Shown here: positions 1 to 7,921 of the stretch, one piece after another
Position numbering within the stretch: the first letter of the stretch is position 1
Layout: each line of letters begins with the position of its first letter
Source of the DNA: CAZZCN01 sp964652975
Lineage (GTDB): Bacteria; Bacillota; Clostridia; Saccharofermentanales; UBA5734
DNA length: 13,900 bases
Assembly: GCA_964652975.1 (NCBI GenBank)
Contig: CAZZCN010000071.1
Coordinates: 1-13,900 of the forward strand
Direction of reading: 5' to 3'
Made by a program: the position numbers and the translations under genes
Notes under the pieces: model-generated
What the model saw: only the letters and a program-made list of their open reading frames with translations
Databases searched by the model: none
What the model was told of the DNA's origin: nothing

Positions 1-828
1 TGCCATTATTACACCCTCATGGTATTTTGTTTTCATTTCTAAAAGATTTCTATCTGTTGTATTCTTGGCACTTTGAATAATGTCATACATCTGAGGTAGC
101 ATTTGAGGTAGCAAAGTCCCTTTACCTACCGGTGATAAATATATAGATGGTTCATAGAAATCATTCCAATGCCAAACCACAGATAACACAATTGCTACTA
201 TTGTTACTGAACTTGCAGCAGGAAACGCAATTTTGAAAAAGGTTTTATATGGACTGCTTCCATCAATTTCTGCCGCTTCCTCCAATGATTTAGGAAACTT
301 GATAAAATATTGGTAAAATAGAAATGTAAAAAGTCCTCCTCTTAATCCTACGCCTAGAAAGCTTGGCACTATAAAAGGCAGATATGTATCATACATATGT
401 AAATTCATGTAGTTTAAATATAATGGGATAATTATTGTTTGAACCGGTACGATTACAGAGATAATAACAAAGGCAAATAGTATCCCTTTGAATCTGAAGT
501 TGTATCTTGCCAGTCCATATCCAATCAATGAACAGGACAAGACATGTCCAATTGTTGTAAGAACTGCCACTAATAATGAATTGACAAAGCTGTTTTTAAA
601 ATTGAGTGTAGCAAAGGCAAGTTCATAATTTCTAAAGTTAAATTCACGCGGTATCCATTTCACCAGAATATTATTTATGTCATTATATGACTTAATGGAG
701 GTTGACAGCATATACAAAAAAGGATACAGAAAAACAAAGGCAAGTCCTATCAGCAATAAATGAATAAATATTTTTGAAATATACTGTGGCAATTTCTTAT
801 TGATTTTGCCAAATGACAACGATTTCAT
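1..828 (-). CDS. Carbohydrate ABC transporter permease, MalG-like (3' end cut off by window)
   Basis: Inner-membrane permease subunit of a carbohydrate importer (CUT1 type, MalG family). The frame is open from ATG at 828 to the window edge, giving 276 residues. About 20-30 residues are probably missing, judged from the usual MalG length. The N-terminus has a membrane segment (about residues 17-40, with LLLIGLAFVFLYPF). The permease-ATPase coupling loop is clear near residues 181-203: EEAAEIDGSSPYKTFFKIAFP has the EAA, DG, F and P positions. The start follows the stop of the upstream permease by 12 bases, with a G-rich ribosome-binding site (834-841). Last gene of the cluster seen here; it pairs with the MalF-like permease at 841-1734. 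The substrate cannot be read from the sequence. Family assignment is firm. Confidence 0.93.
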   Translation of the reverse strand, partial: MKSLSFGKINKKLPQYISKIFIHLLLIGLAFVFLYPFLYMLSTSIKSYNDINNILVKWIPREFNFRNYELAFATLNFKNSFVNSLLVAVLTTIGHVLSCSLIGYGLARYNFRFKGILFAFVIISVIVPVQTIIIPLYLNYMNLHMYDTYLPFIVPSFLGVGLRGGLFTFLFYQYFIKFPKSLEEAAEIDGSSPYKTFFKIAFPAASSVTIVAIVLSVVWHWNDFYEPSIYLSPVGKGTLLPQMLPQMYDIIQSAKNTTDRNLLEMKTKYHEGVIMA

Positions 829-840
829 TGCTCCACCCCC

Positions 841-1734
841 CTATCTTTCTTTAATATTATTTATCATAGGTTTAAACACTATGAAAATTAAGCCTATTAG
901 AAAAATTACAAACAGGAAAAATATAAATCCCATAGCCGCAGCCAATTCAAACTGATTTGAGTATTTGCCAAACCCTATTCCCATAATATAAGAAACAACA
1001 CTGTTATTTGCATCGGCACAAAAATCTATTATGGTATAAATTACATTCAGAAACATTGTAGGAACAATTAACGGTAATGTTATCAACCAGAATTTTTCCC
1101 ATCCTGATGCACTGTCAACGCTTGCAGCTTCGTATAATGATTTGTTGATACCTTGTAATCCTGAAAGAAAAATAATTATCTGAACACCCGATTTCCAAAA
1201 TATCGTAGACAGCCTTGCGAGAAAGTCCAAAATAACTGTAACACCGGTTGCACCAATTGCTTTTGATACATCGTCAGGCAGCAAGAAGTTGATTACTATC
1301 AGCATACTTTTTGATTGGATATCCTGTTGCATGAGTTGCTGCATGATAAACCCCGAGCCTAGCATGACAGGTAGGAAAAACAACGTTCTAAATATGCCCA
1401 GGCCAACTATTTTTTTGTTTAACAGGTAGGCGACAAACAAAGAAAATATTATGATAAGCGGTAAGTTTATCAATGTATTTCCTATAACCTCAAGCAGTTT
1501 AGGAGAAAAGTAAATATCACTGAAAAAAGCGTCCTTGTAATTATTCAATCCAACAAATGTTTTTATGTTTTGTGTAAAACTGTCAACTTTAGAAAAACTC
1601 ATTTGAAAAGAACTTATAAAAGGATACATGAAGAAGAGCAGCAGTCCTACGACTCCGGGCAAAGTAAATAAATATCCATACATAGACCGTCTTTTTCCGA
1701 GGACGCTTTTAACTTTTGTTTTTTTAGATATCAC
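841..1734 (-). CDS. Sugar ABC transporter permease, MalF-like (second pair)
   Basis: Membrane permease of 297 residues, MalF/UgpA family, with about six membrane segments starting near residues 22-42. Start is GTG at 1734; it overlaps the TAG stop of the DUF5696 gene by one base (TAGTG), and AGGGGGTG at 1742-1749 lies 7 bases upstream, which supports GTG over the ATG at residue 18. The ATPase-coupling loop at about 202-221 reads EAASVDSASGWEKFWLITLP. The EAA, D, F and P positions are present, but the normally well-kept glycine after the aspartate is serine. It is coupled to the downstream MalG-like gene, so the two probably form a heterodimer. This is the second permease pair in the operon, with no second binding protein beside it. 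A role in oligosaccharide uptake is inferred from family and context. Confidence 0.92.
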   Translation of the reverse strand: MISKKTKVKSVLGKRRSMYGYLFTLPGVVGLLLFFMYPFISSFQMSFSKVDSFTQNIKTFVGLNNYKDAFFSDIYFSPKLLEVIGNTLINLPLIIIFSLFVAYLLNKKIVGLGIFRTLFFLPVMLGSGFIMQQLMQQDIQSKSMLIVINFLLPDDVSKAIGATGVTVILDFLARLSTIFWKSGVQIIIFLSGLQGINKSLYEAASVDSASGWEKFWLITLPLIVPTMFLNVIYTIIDFCADANNSVVSYIMGIGFGKYSNQFELAAAMGFIFFLFVIFLIGLIFIVFKPMINNIKER

Positions 1735-3965
1735 TATTTTGCACCCCCTGCAACCATGTAGCTTTTCTTGGCAATGACAATTCCGTCAGCCTTTTTGTCT
1801 TCATTCGAATAATTCACATATACTGTGCTGCCATCGCTGTATCTGACAATTGCCAAATTATCATTCCTTGTATGGTCTATTATTGTTTTATCATGCAAAC
1901 TACCCATTTTATCAGCATATTCCTTTGCAGTCGCGATAATATCACTTTCCCAGTCTGCAAAAACAGATGAATATATATTATCAACATTGGTTTTGTTTAA
2001 TTTAACGGTACTGTCATTTGTTACCAGAAAGTACGGGGTTGCTCCAAATTCAGCCCACTTTAATTTTGTGTCAGTTAAATCTTGTGTCATATTACCCGGC
2101 GTCTGTAAGGAATAGCCAATTAATCCGTGTATCAGTATTTGATTAAATGGTATTTCGGAGCTTTCTATGTCATATTTTGATGTTTTTTCCACCATGTTGA
2201 ATATTTTATCAGCAAAAGGTAACGTGTAGGAATTCCCTATATTAAAGGCATACTTTACCTTTTTGTCAGTTTTGTTCATAAGTCTGTCAAAAGATAAAAT
2301 CATCTGTCTTTTTGTCAAACCATTCTTAGGGTTATTATCGTCATACGCATATTTGCCAATCCCCTCAATGGTAATCGAATCAATATTATTCTCTTTAAAA
2401 CTATTTAAAGTGTATTTTATGAACTTATCTGACATCTTGTAAAAATTCAACAAAAATGTAGTTTTGAGACTGTCCATTATGGGATTTCCGCTGCTATCAA
2501 ATACAACATCCGTGTTTTTGTCATAACCGCCTATGTTAACATTGGCAAATGTCATATTGTGCGAATAATAAACTTCACCGCTATTTGATTTTGTCAGGTC
2601 ATTTAACACTTTGATATCCTTGGAGCTGCCAAGTGATTTTTCTAAAATTCCGGAATCAGGATAGCTATCCATGCCATTTGTCTGCCAGCCGCTTATATTA
2701 AAATCTATGTTTTTTATTTTTCCACCAAGAGTTCTGGCAATATCAGCTGATTGTTTTAAAGTGGTGACGGGAATATATCTTTCAAAAAAACTGCTTTTTT
2801 CAACTGCACCTGCTATTATTTCAATATCTAAATTTGTATCGGTTTTTCCTTTTCCAATCATCTTATTGTCTAACATGAATGTTCTTAGTTTATTTGCAAG
2901 TTTTGAATAGCTGCTGTCTTTTGGATCAAAAAGATATTTTACGATAAAGTTATTTCTTACCCTGTTTTTTTCAACAAAAGTTGCTACTTCACCATCTGAG
3001 TTTGTTATATTGTAAGACTTTCTGTATATATGCGAAGTGTAAATTCTTGATAAATCATAAGCAAATCCATAGGTTGACAGATTGACGGTGGCGTCAGAAT
3101 CGCCTTCTAAAACGTATCCGATGAATCCCTTCGAATTTACTACTCCCCCGAAATAGGGCAGGGCAACATTCATTATTCCGTTTGAGTCATTTGTCATCAT
3201 CTCATTAATATCATTTTTGAATACACCATAGGTGTTTCGAATAAGAGCAGTTTGTCTGACTTCAGTCTGTGTATTGAAATCATAAAGCGCACCACAGCCA
3301 TCCGGATAAATATAATAGCCTCTATCCGCCAAATTAACGCTTCCTAAAAAAGGCAGCATGTCGATTTTGGTAATTCCAATTTTTTCTTCTTTTATTGTAT
3401 TATTTGGGATGGCTACATTCAGTCCGCTTTCGTCTATCCAAATATACATTTTTAATTGAATTTTCAAGTCCTTGAAATCAAAAGAAATTTTGACACCATT
3501 ATCAACCAGCTCAGGATTATTCTCGACATTTGATGCATTGTTAGTTGTAAATCCCTCAAATATATCAAAATCCGAGTAGCTTAAACTAAATAGCTGTTTG
3601 ATGTTTCTTTCGTTTATTTCGGTAAGATTTTTTCCGTATTTATTGCTTTCAAAATAATTCGTGTAATATTCACCTGATACTATGTCAACAACTTTGACAA
3701 GCATATCCTTTTGTTGATAATAAAGTTCATAGGTTGGTGTCTGACCAACTAGCTGCCATCCAGGCTCTGAGTTCATTTTTTTGTCTGTGTTTTCAGGTAA
3801 TTTAATCTCTGTTTTGTATGTGTTCAACTCTTTTATATCAATGCTCTTTTGTTTTCTAAAAAACGATATTGAAATAATTGAAGAAACAATCAACAATACA
3901 AGCAAACCACTTATCAGCTTTACCAATTTTCTGTGATTAAAATAGAAATCACTTATTTTATTCAC
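1734..3965 (-). CDS. Membrane-anchored DUF5696-type protein, probable uncharacterised glycoside hydrolase-like enzyme
   Basis: Protein of 743 residues. One N-terminal membrane segment (about 14-36) puts the rest outside the cell. Residues 60-340 look like a large beta-sandwich and contain YYIYPDGCGALYDFN (217-231), which I recognise as typical of DUF5696 proteins. Residues 375-680 alternate strands and helices like a TIM barrel: NISGWQTNGM near 423-432, ITIEGIGKYAYDD near 531-543, TKRQ at 551-554, and IPFNQILIHGLIGYS at 605-619. The C-terminal 50 residues (RYSDGSTVYVNYSNED) look like the small sandwich that closes many glycosidases. Start is GTG at 3965 with AGGAGG at 3976-3981, 10 bases upstream, inside the end of the Yip1 gene. 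Seen: anchor, length, motifs. Known: to my knowledge the family has no assigned reaction. Inferred: glycan cleavage at the membrane before uptake. Acidic residues near 534-543 are possible catalytic positions, unproven. Confidence 0.8.
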   Translation of the reverse strand: MNKISDFYFNHRKLVKLISGLLVLLIVSSIISISFFRKQKSIDIKELNTYKTEIKLPENTDKKMNSEPGWQLVGQTPTYELYYQQKDMLVKVVDIVSGEYYTNYFESNKYGKNLTEINERNIKQLFSLSYSDFDIFEGFTTNNASNVENNPELVDNGVKISFDFKDLKIQLKMYIWIDESGLNVAIPNNTIKEEKIGITKIDMLPFLGSVNLADRGYYIYPDGCGALYDFNTQTEVRQTALIRNTYGVFKNDINEMMTNDSNGIMNVALPYFGGVVNSKGFIGYVLEGDSDATVNLSTYGFAYDLSRIYTSHIYRKSYNITNSDGEVATFVEKNRVRNNFIVKYLFDPKDSSYSKLANKLRTFMLDNKMIGKGKTDTNLDIEIIAGAVEKSSFFERYIPVTTLKQSADIARTLGGKIKNIDFNISGWQTNGMDSYPDSGILEKSLGSSKDIKVLNDLTKSNSGEVYYSHNMTFANVNIGGYDKNTDVVFDSSGNPIMDSLKTTFLLNFYKMSDKFIKYTLNSFKENNIDSITIEGIGKYAYDDNNPKNGLTKRQMILSFDRLMNKTDKKVKYAFNIGNSYTLPFADKIFNMVEKTSKYDIESSEIPFNQILIHGLIGYSLQTPGNMTQDLTDTKLKWAEFGATPYFLVTNDSTVKLNKTNVDNIYSSVFADWESDIIATAKEYADKMGSLHDKTIIDHTRNDNLAIVRYSDGSTVYVNYSNEDKKADGIVIAKKSYMVAGGAK

Positions 3966-3971
3966 TTTGTA

Positions 3972-4595
3972 TCATCCTCCTATGTATTTCATCTCTGTTA
4001 TAATTTCGTTAAAAAACACTGCTAACTGTGCTATTAATGAAATAAAAATAATAATCAATCCCCATACAACAAAAACAGCGATTGCCGAAGAAGCGGCAAG
4101 GACAATTGTTTTAAGCAGAGACATATCGTTTAGAACCTTTAAAGCAATTATGAGAAGCAATCCTATATAAATATAGATAAATGTGCTTAATGACTTAAAT
4201 ATTTCGATTTCTTCAGATGATATCAGATTGGAAAATATCGTAAGCAATAGTGTTCCAACAATATATGGAACAATAGCAATACAGCAGCCCATTATTGTTT
4301 CTTTGAGTTTTGCCTGACCTTCAAAAATAGTCGTGAGACCGAAAGTACAAATGGCCCAGGTAATTATTGTAACAACAATTTTACCGGCTTCAATAAATAA
4401 ATTCGCTTCATATGGGCTGATATCAACTACTGCAAAATTCGAAAAATAAATATATACAAACCTGGCTGCAACAGCAACAACCAGCAGACTTAAAAATGGC
4501 AACAATTTCAACTCGTCTCTACGCTCTTTTATGAGCATCAGTGACTTATATGGATGAAAAAAACCAATTAGCGATAATTTGTAGGCGTCTTTCAT
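3972..4595 (-). CDS. Yip1-family multi-pass membrane protein
   Basis: Protein of 207 residues with about five hydrophobic membrane segments (near 33-54, 66-95, 103-128, 135-155 and 160-195). The short charged N-terminus carries the pattern GFFHPYKSLMLIKERRDEL, typical of bacterial Yip1-domain proteins. ATG at 4595 overlaps the TAA of the NHL gene by one base (TAATG), and AAGGAG at 4605-4610 lies 9 bases upstream. The gene ends 6 bases before the DUF5696 start and holds that gene's ribosome-binding site, so the three genes are translationally coupled. Bacterial Yip1 proteins have no defined biochemical role. Its fixed place between two membrane-tethered extracellular proteins suggests help in membrane assembly or as a scaffold; that is inference. 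Confidence 0.83.
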   Translation of the reverse strand: MKDAYKLSLIGFFHPYKSLMLIKERRDELKLLPFLSLLVVAVAARFVYIYFSNFAVVDISPYEANLFIEAGKIVVTIITWAICTFGLTTIFEGQAKLKETIMGCCIAIVPYIVGTLLLTIFSNLISSEEIEIFKSLSTFIYIYIGLLLIIALKVLNDMSLLKTIVLAASSAIAVFVVWGLIIIFISLIAQLAVFFNEIITEMKYIGG

Positions 4596-6055
4596 TAGTA
4601 TTTACTCCTTCCATGCCACATCTGATCTTCAATCCTGTTTGCAACTTTATTAAGTTTTACTATTACCCAAACAGCAAAGACAATCAGTGCTATAGCAGTG
4701 AAAAATATGATGCCAAAGTATTTTTCGTAAATTGTGAAACGGTATAATGAAAATGCAGCTAGATATCCGTTTTTATCGCCAGTGCTTTTATATAAATCCA
4801 TAGCTTCTACAAATTCTTTTTTCTTAATGTAGATCTGGCCGATTGATTTTTCGTAAATAGGATAATTTGAGGATAATTTAGAAATGTTTTTCCACTGTTG
4901 AAATGACAAATCATATTGCCCATTGTTCCCACTGATTATTGCAGCTTGAACCTGTTTGGTAAAAGATGTCGGCGAAAACACTGTAATGCTGTTTCTAGAG
5001 CCATCTACCACATATATTTTCCCTTCACTGTCAGTGTCAAGAGAAACAATAGAGGTGAAATTTCCCTTGGTTTCGCCTTTTCCACCATAAGTGCCTATCA
5101 TGTTTCCAACATTATCATAGATATAGATGTATGATGAATTAGCGTCAGCCGTTGTTATAAATCCATCTTTATCTACGGATATATCAATTAATTTTGAATC
5201 CAAAGGATCCGTGATTTTATTTATATATGTTTTATCGCCATAATACCCAGGGGTAAAGAAATTTTTTCCTTCTATATTCAATGCCTTGATCTGATCGCTT
5301 TTCCCCAGATTGGTGGCAAATATTGTCCCGTTCCCTGAAATGAATACATTCGAGAAACTTGCCGGCTCTCTTTTTACGATTTTATTCTTCTGTTCCTTTG
5401 AACCAATAAATGAAACTATAAAATCTCTAAAGCTAAAACCAACCCTTTCTGACCCGACAAAACCTCTGAAATTATTGCCTGCATCAATAACAATGAATTG
5501 CTTCCCGAACAATATGTATATCAGCCCTTGATTTTCACTAAGTATTACCTTTTCGGGATTAAATGTAGTTTCTTTGCTGATTAACTCTGTTTTAGGTTTT
5601 ATAAAACTTTCAATAAAACTTCCATCTTTTTTTGTATGAACAATTCTTCTATTTAGTGTATCTGCAATATAAATATCACCTAATTTGTCAACATAAAGCC
5701 CTGATGGTTGATTAAGAGCTATACCATCAGCAGTTTTTATCTCTAATACAAATTTAAAGTTCTTGTCAAATTTCAATACTCTATTGTTTCCAGCATCTGC
5801 AACATATATATCATCATTGTCATCTATAAAAATGTCTCTGGGTTTATTTAAGGCAGTAGAAATCTCACTTTTATTTCCATTGCCTGTTTTTTCGAATACA
5901 GTCTCTACATCATAAAGTATAGGTATTGGCATGTATCTATTTGTTATTGGATTCTTTGTAAAATCAGTGTCAATATAATCAAAAGCGGAAACTTGTATAA
6001 AACTGCAGCAAATTGACAGTAAAATTACAATCATAACAAATTTTCGTTTAAACAT
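4595..6055 (-). CDS. Secreted NHL-repeat beta-propeller protein with C-terminal membrane anchor
   Basis: Protein of 486 residues from ATG at 6055. AAGGAG at 6064-6069 lies 8 bases upstream; an in-frame ATG at 6079 would sit on the probable -10 box and is unlikely. An N-terminal signal peptide (1-24, ending QVSA) leads into NHL repeats: LNKPRDIFIDDNDDIYVADA (69-88), then LNQPSGLYVDKLGDIYIADT (114-133), with weaker blades near 232-262, 285-315 and 333-362. Residues 375-435 look TPR-like (YEKSIGQIYIKKKEFVEAMD, 401-420). A single membrane segment at about 446-467 is followed by a short basic tail. The propeller should lie outside the cell, held by the C-terminal anchor. NHL propellers usually bind partners or ligands, and some are enzymes (lactonases); I see nothing that proves catalysis. 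First gene after the internal promoter. Confidence 0.86.
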   Translation of the reverse strand: MFKRKFVMIVILLSICCSFIQVSAFDYIDTDFTKNPITNRYMPIPILYDVETVFEKTGNGNKSEISTALNKPRDIFIDDNDDIYVADAGNNRVLKFDKNFKFVLEIKTADGIALNQPSGLYVDKLGDIYIADTLNRRIVHTKKDGSFIESFIKPKTELISKETTFNPEKVILSENQGLIYILFGKQFIVIDAGNNFRGFVGSERVGFSFRDFIVSFIGSKEQKNKIVKREPASFSNVFISGNGTIFATNLGKSDQIKALNIEGKNFFTPGYYGDKTYINKITDPLDSKLIDISVDKDGFITTADANSSYIYIYDNVGNMIGTYGGKGETKGNFTSIVSLDTDSEGKIYVVDGSRNSITVFSPTSFTKQVQAAIISGNNGQYDLSFQQWKNISKLSSNYPIYEKSIGQIYIKKKEFVEAMDLYKSTGDKNGYLAAFSLYRFTIYEKYFGIIFFTAIALIVFAVWVIVKLNKVANRIEDQMWHGRSKY

Positions 6056-6063
6056 GTGTTTCT

Positions 6064-6069
6064 CTCCTT
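6064..6069 (-). promoter_or_regulatory. Ribosome-binding site deciding the NHL gene start
   Basis: AAGGAG on the minus strand, 8 bases before ATG 6055. It lies downstream of the longer in-frame ATG at 6079 and so argues for the shorter protein, which also begins with a well-formed signal peptide (MFKRKF then a hydrophobic stretch). Confidence 0.8.
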
Positions 6070-6077
6070 TTTTCAAC

Positions 6078-6105
6078 ATTATAAATGCAGATTAATGCTT
6101 ATCAA
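6078..6105 (-). promoter_or_regulatory. Internal sigma-A-type promoter before the NHL gene
   Basis: On the minus strand, TTGATA (6100-6105) is followed after 16 bases by a perfect TATAAT (6078-6083). Transcription would start near 6071, giving a short leader of about 16 bases that just includes the AAGGAG site. It lies in the only sizeable gap (6056-6116) of the eight-gene cluster, so the NHL-Yip1-DUF5696-permease block could be expressed apart from the binding protein and first permeases. Hexamers and spacing are the same as in the regulator's promoter at 10968-10995. Inferred from consensus only. Confidence 0.68.
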
Positions 6106-6116
6106 CCAAGCCTGTA

Positions 6117-6992
6117 CTATTTAATACCTGAATATGTAACCGCCTCGACTACCTGTTTCTGCATGGCGGTAAATACAATTACAGTAGGTAATATCATTAT
6201 AAAACTTGTAGCAGCTGCGGCGCCTGCTCTTGCAAGAGATCCTGTGTCGGCGATCATGGTGAGTGCAAGCGGAAGCGTTTTCAGCTCGTTTTTTGTAATC
6301 ATTATCAATGGTGTAAAATAATCATTCCAAGATGCAACGAAAGAAAATACAGCAAGGGTGGACCAGGCAGGTTTTAGGAATGGCATTACTATTCTCCAGA
6401 ATATCTTCATCTCACTCGCACCGTCAATTCTGGCTGCTTCTAAAAATACATTCGGTAATTGCTGACAAAACTGCTTCATAAGAAACATATTATATGCCAC
6501 GGCAATTTTGGGAATTATCAATGCCCAATATGAGTTTATAATCCCCAATTCTTTAACAATAAGGTAATTTGGAATTTGAGTAACTGAAACTGGAAATACC
6601 AAGGCTATTGTTATTATTATGAAGATTGTTTTACCGAATAATACATTATGCTTGGTCATTGCAAATGCTCCCAGAGAAGAAACAAATATTGTTGCAGCAA
6701 CTGTGGCGCTAGTGACAAACAAACTGTTAAATGCATACCTGGAAAACGGTACCACCGAGCTGCTAAGAGCAGTTATTAGTACTGTGAAATTCTCAATTGT
6801 AGGCCTTCTAACCAAAAATTGAGGTGGAAACTTCAACAACTCGTCCAACGGTTTAAAAGCAGTTGAGATAACATATATCAACGGTAGCGATGTGAAGGCA
6901 ACCAATATAATCATAAATAAATACAATGGTGTTTTAACCAGGTTGATTGAGAATTTTTGTTTTACTAGCGGTACCTTAAATCTAATAATCAT
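6117..6992 (-). CDS. Carbohydrate ABC transporter permease, MalG-like (first pair)
   Basis: Membrane permease of 291 residues, MalG family, with about six membrane segments from residue 22 on. The coupling loop EAARIDGASEMKIFWRIVMP (185-204) matches the family consensus fully, with EAA, DG, F and P. ATG at 6992 is preferred: AGAGGG at 7001-7006 is 8 bases upstream, while the GTG at 7001 in the longer frame overlaps that site. The start is one base after the TAA of the MalF-like gene, so the two are coupled. The C-terminus (ATSFIMILPTVIVFTAMQKQ) is typical of the family. It should pair with the 6994-7917 permease and work with the binding protein encoded at 7922-10834. Followed by the 61-base gap with the internal promoter; no terminator-like hairpin is seen there. 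Confidence 0.93.
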   Translation of the reverse strand: MIIRFKVPLVKQKFSINLVKTPLYLFMIILVAFTSLPLIYVISTAFKPLDELLKFPPQFLVRRPTIENFTVLITALSSSVVPFSRYAFNSLFVTSATVAATIFVSSLGAFAMTKHNVLFGKTIFIIITIALVFPVSVTQIPNYLIVKELGIINSYWALIIPKIAVAYNMFLMKQFCQQLPNVFLEAARIDGASEMKIFWRIVMPFLKPAWSTLAVFSFVASWNDYFTPLIMITKNELKTLPLALTMIADTGSLARAGAAAATSFIMILPTVIVFTAMQKQVVEAVTYSGIK

Positions 6993-6993
6993 A

Positions 6994-7917
6994 TTAATCA
7001 CCCTCTGAAGAAAGAAGCTTCATAAATAATTGCCCCAATCCAAATGTTATTGCAAATAAAATTACTGCAACTGCAGATGCATAACCCATTTCATACCTGA
7101 TAAATGCGTAATCGAACAAATGTGCAACAATTGTATGTGCGGCATAGTTCGGGGATGGCATGCCTGCAAAAGCCACTACTATATCAAATACAGAAAATGA
7201 AGCTGTTATTGACATTATTGCTCCAAAAAGCAATTGTGGTTTCATTTGCGGTAATGTTATATAAAACAGTTCTTGAAATGCATTGGATATTCCATCTATT
7301 TTACCGGCCTCATAAAGCTCTCTCGAAACATTCTGTAAACCTGCCAGAAATACAAGAAATCCTGTTCCCATACTCATCCAAATTTGAATGAGCATTACAA
7401 TTGGCATAATTGTGCTTCCGTCTTGATTCCATAGAACAGGATTATCAATTATTCCAATATTCATAAGAATATTATTAACCAGACCATATTTATCAGGGGA
7501 AAAAAACCACAGCCATACTACTGACATAGCAATACCACTGGTAATAGACGGAGCATAGAAAGCAAGTGCGAATGCGCTTTTAAATTTCATGTTGTTAATT
7601 ATCCAGGCAACAAACAATGACATAAAAAAACCTATAGGGCCTGTTACCACTGCAAATATCAATGTTTTCTTTATTGCAAGAAAAAATATTTTATCATATA
7701 CAAAAAGCTGTTTGTAATTATCTATGCCAACAAAATCATTTTTTAGGAACATGTCATTATTTGTTAAACTCATCCACATTGCTATACCTACAGGTAATAC
7801 GACAAAAGTGAAGAACAAAACTCCAAACGGTAGAAACAGAAGTGTTCCGATTTTGTATTTATTGTAGAATTTAGAAAATCTACCTTGGTAACTGTTTGTC
7901 AAAAAATCACCCCGCAT
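6994..7917 (-). CDS. Sugar ABC transporter permease, MalF-like (first pair)
   Basis: Membrane permease of 307 residues, MalF/UgpA family. A basic N-terminus leads into a membrane segment (about 24-50) and five more. The coupling loop near 202-223 reads LYEAGKIDGISNAFQELFYI, then TLP: EAG replaces EAA, a common variant, and the DG and P positions are kept. The gene begins 4 bases after the stop of the solute-binding protein gene. ATG at 7917 has AAGGAG (7931-7936) 13 bases upstream, rather far; an in-frame TTG at 7902 with GGGGTGA (7907-7913) close by is a real alternative and would shorten the protein by five residues. It probably forms a heterodimer with the MalG-like product at 6117-6992. 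The sugar is unknown. Confidence 0.92.
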   Translation of the reverse strand: MRGDFLTNSYQGRFSKFYNKYKIGTLLFLPFGVLFFTFVVLPVGIAMWMSLTNNDMFLKNDFVGIDNYKQLFVYDKIFFLAIKKTLIFAVVTGPIGFFMSLFVAWIINNMKFKSAFALAFYAPSITSGIAMSVVWLWFFSPDKYGLVNNILMNIGIIDNPVLWNQDGSTIMPIVMLIQIWMSMGTGFLVFLAGLQNVSRELYEAGKIDGISNAFQELFYITLPQMKPQLLFGAIMSITASFSVFDIVVAFAGMPSPNYAAHTIVAHLFDYAFIRYEMGYASAVAVILFAITFGLGQLFMKLLSSEGD

Positions 7918-7921
7918 CTAT

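Noticed and set aside
6056..6079. Longer NHL protein starting at ATG 6079 (adds MLKKGEKH)
   Set aside because: AAGGAG lies inside the extra codons and the ATG sits on the TATAAT box. The start at 6055 gives a clean signal peptide.
6993..7001. Longer MalG-like permease starting at GTG 7001
   Set aside because: The only upstream purine-rich site, AGAGGG, overlaps it. ATG 6992 has normal spacing.
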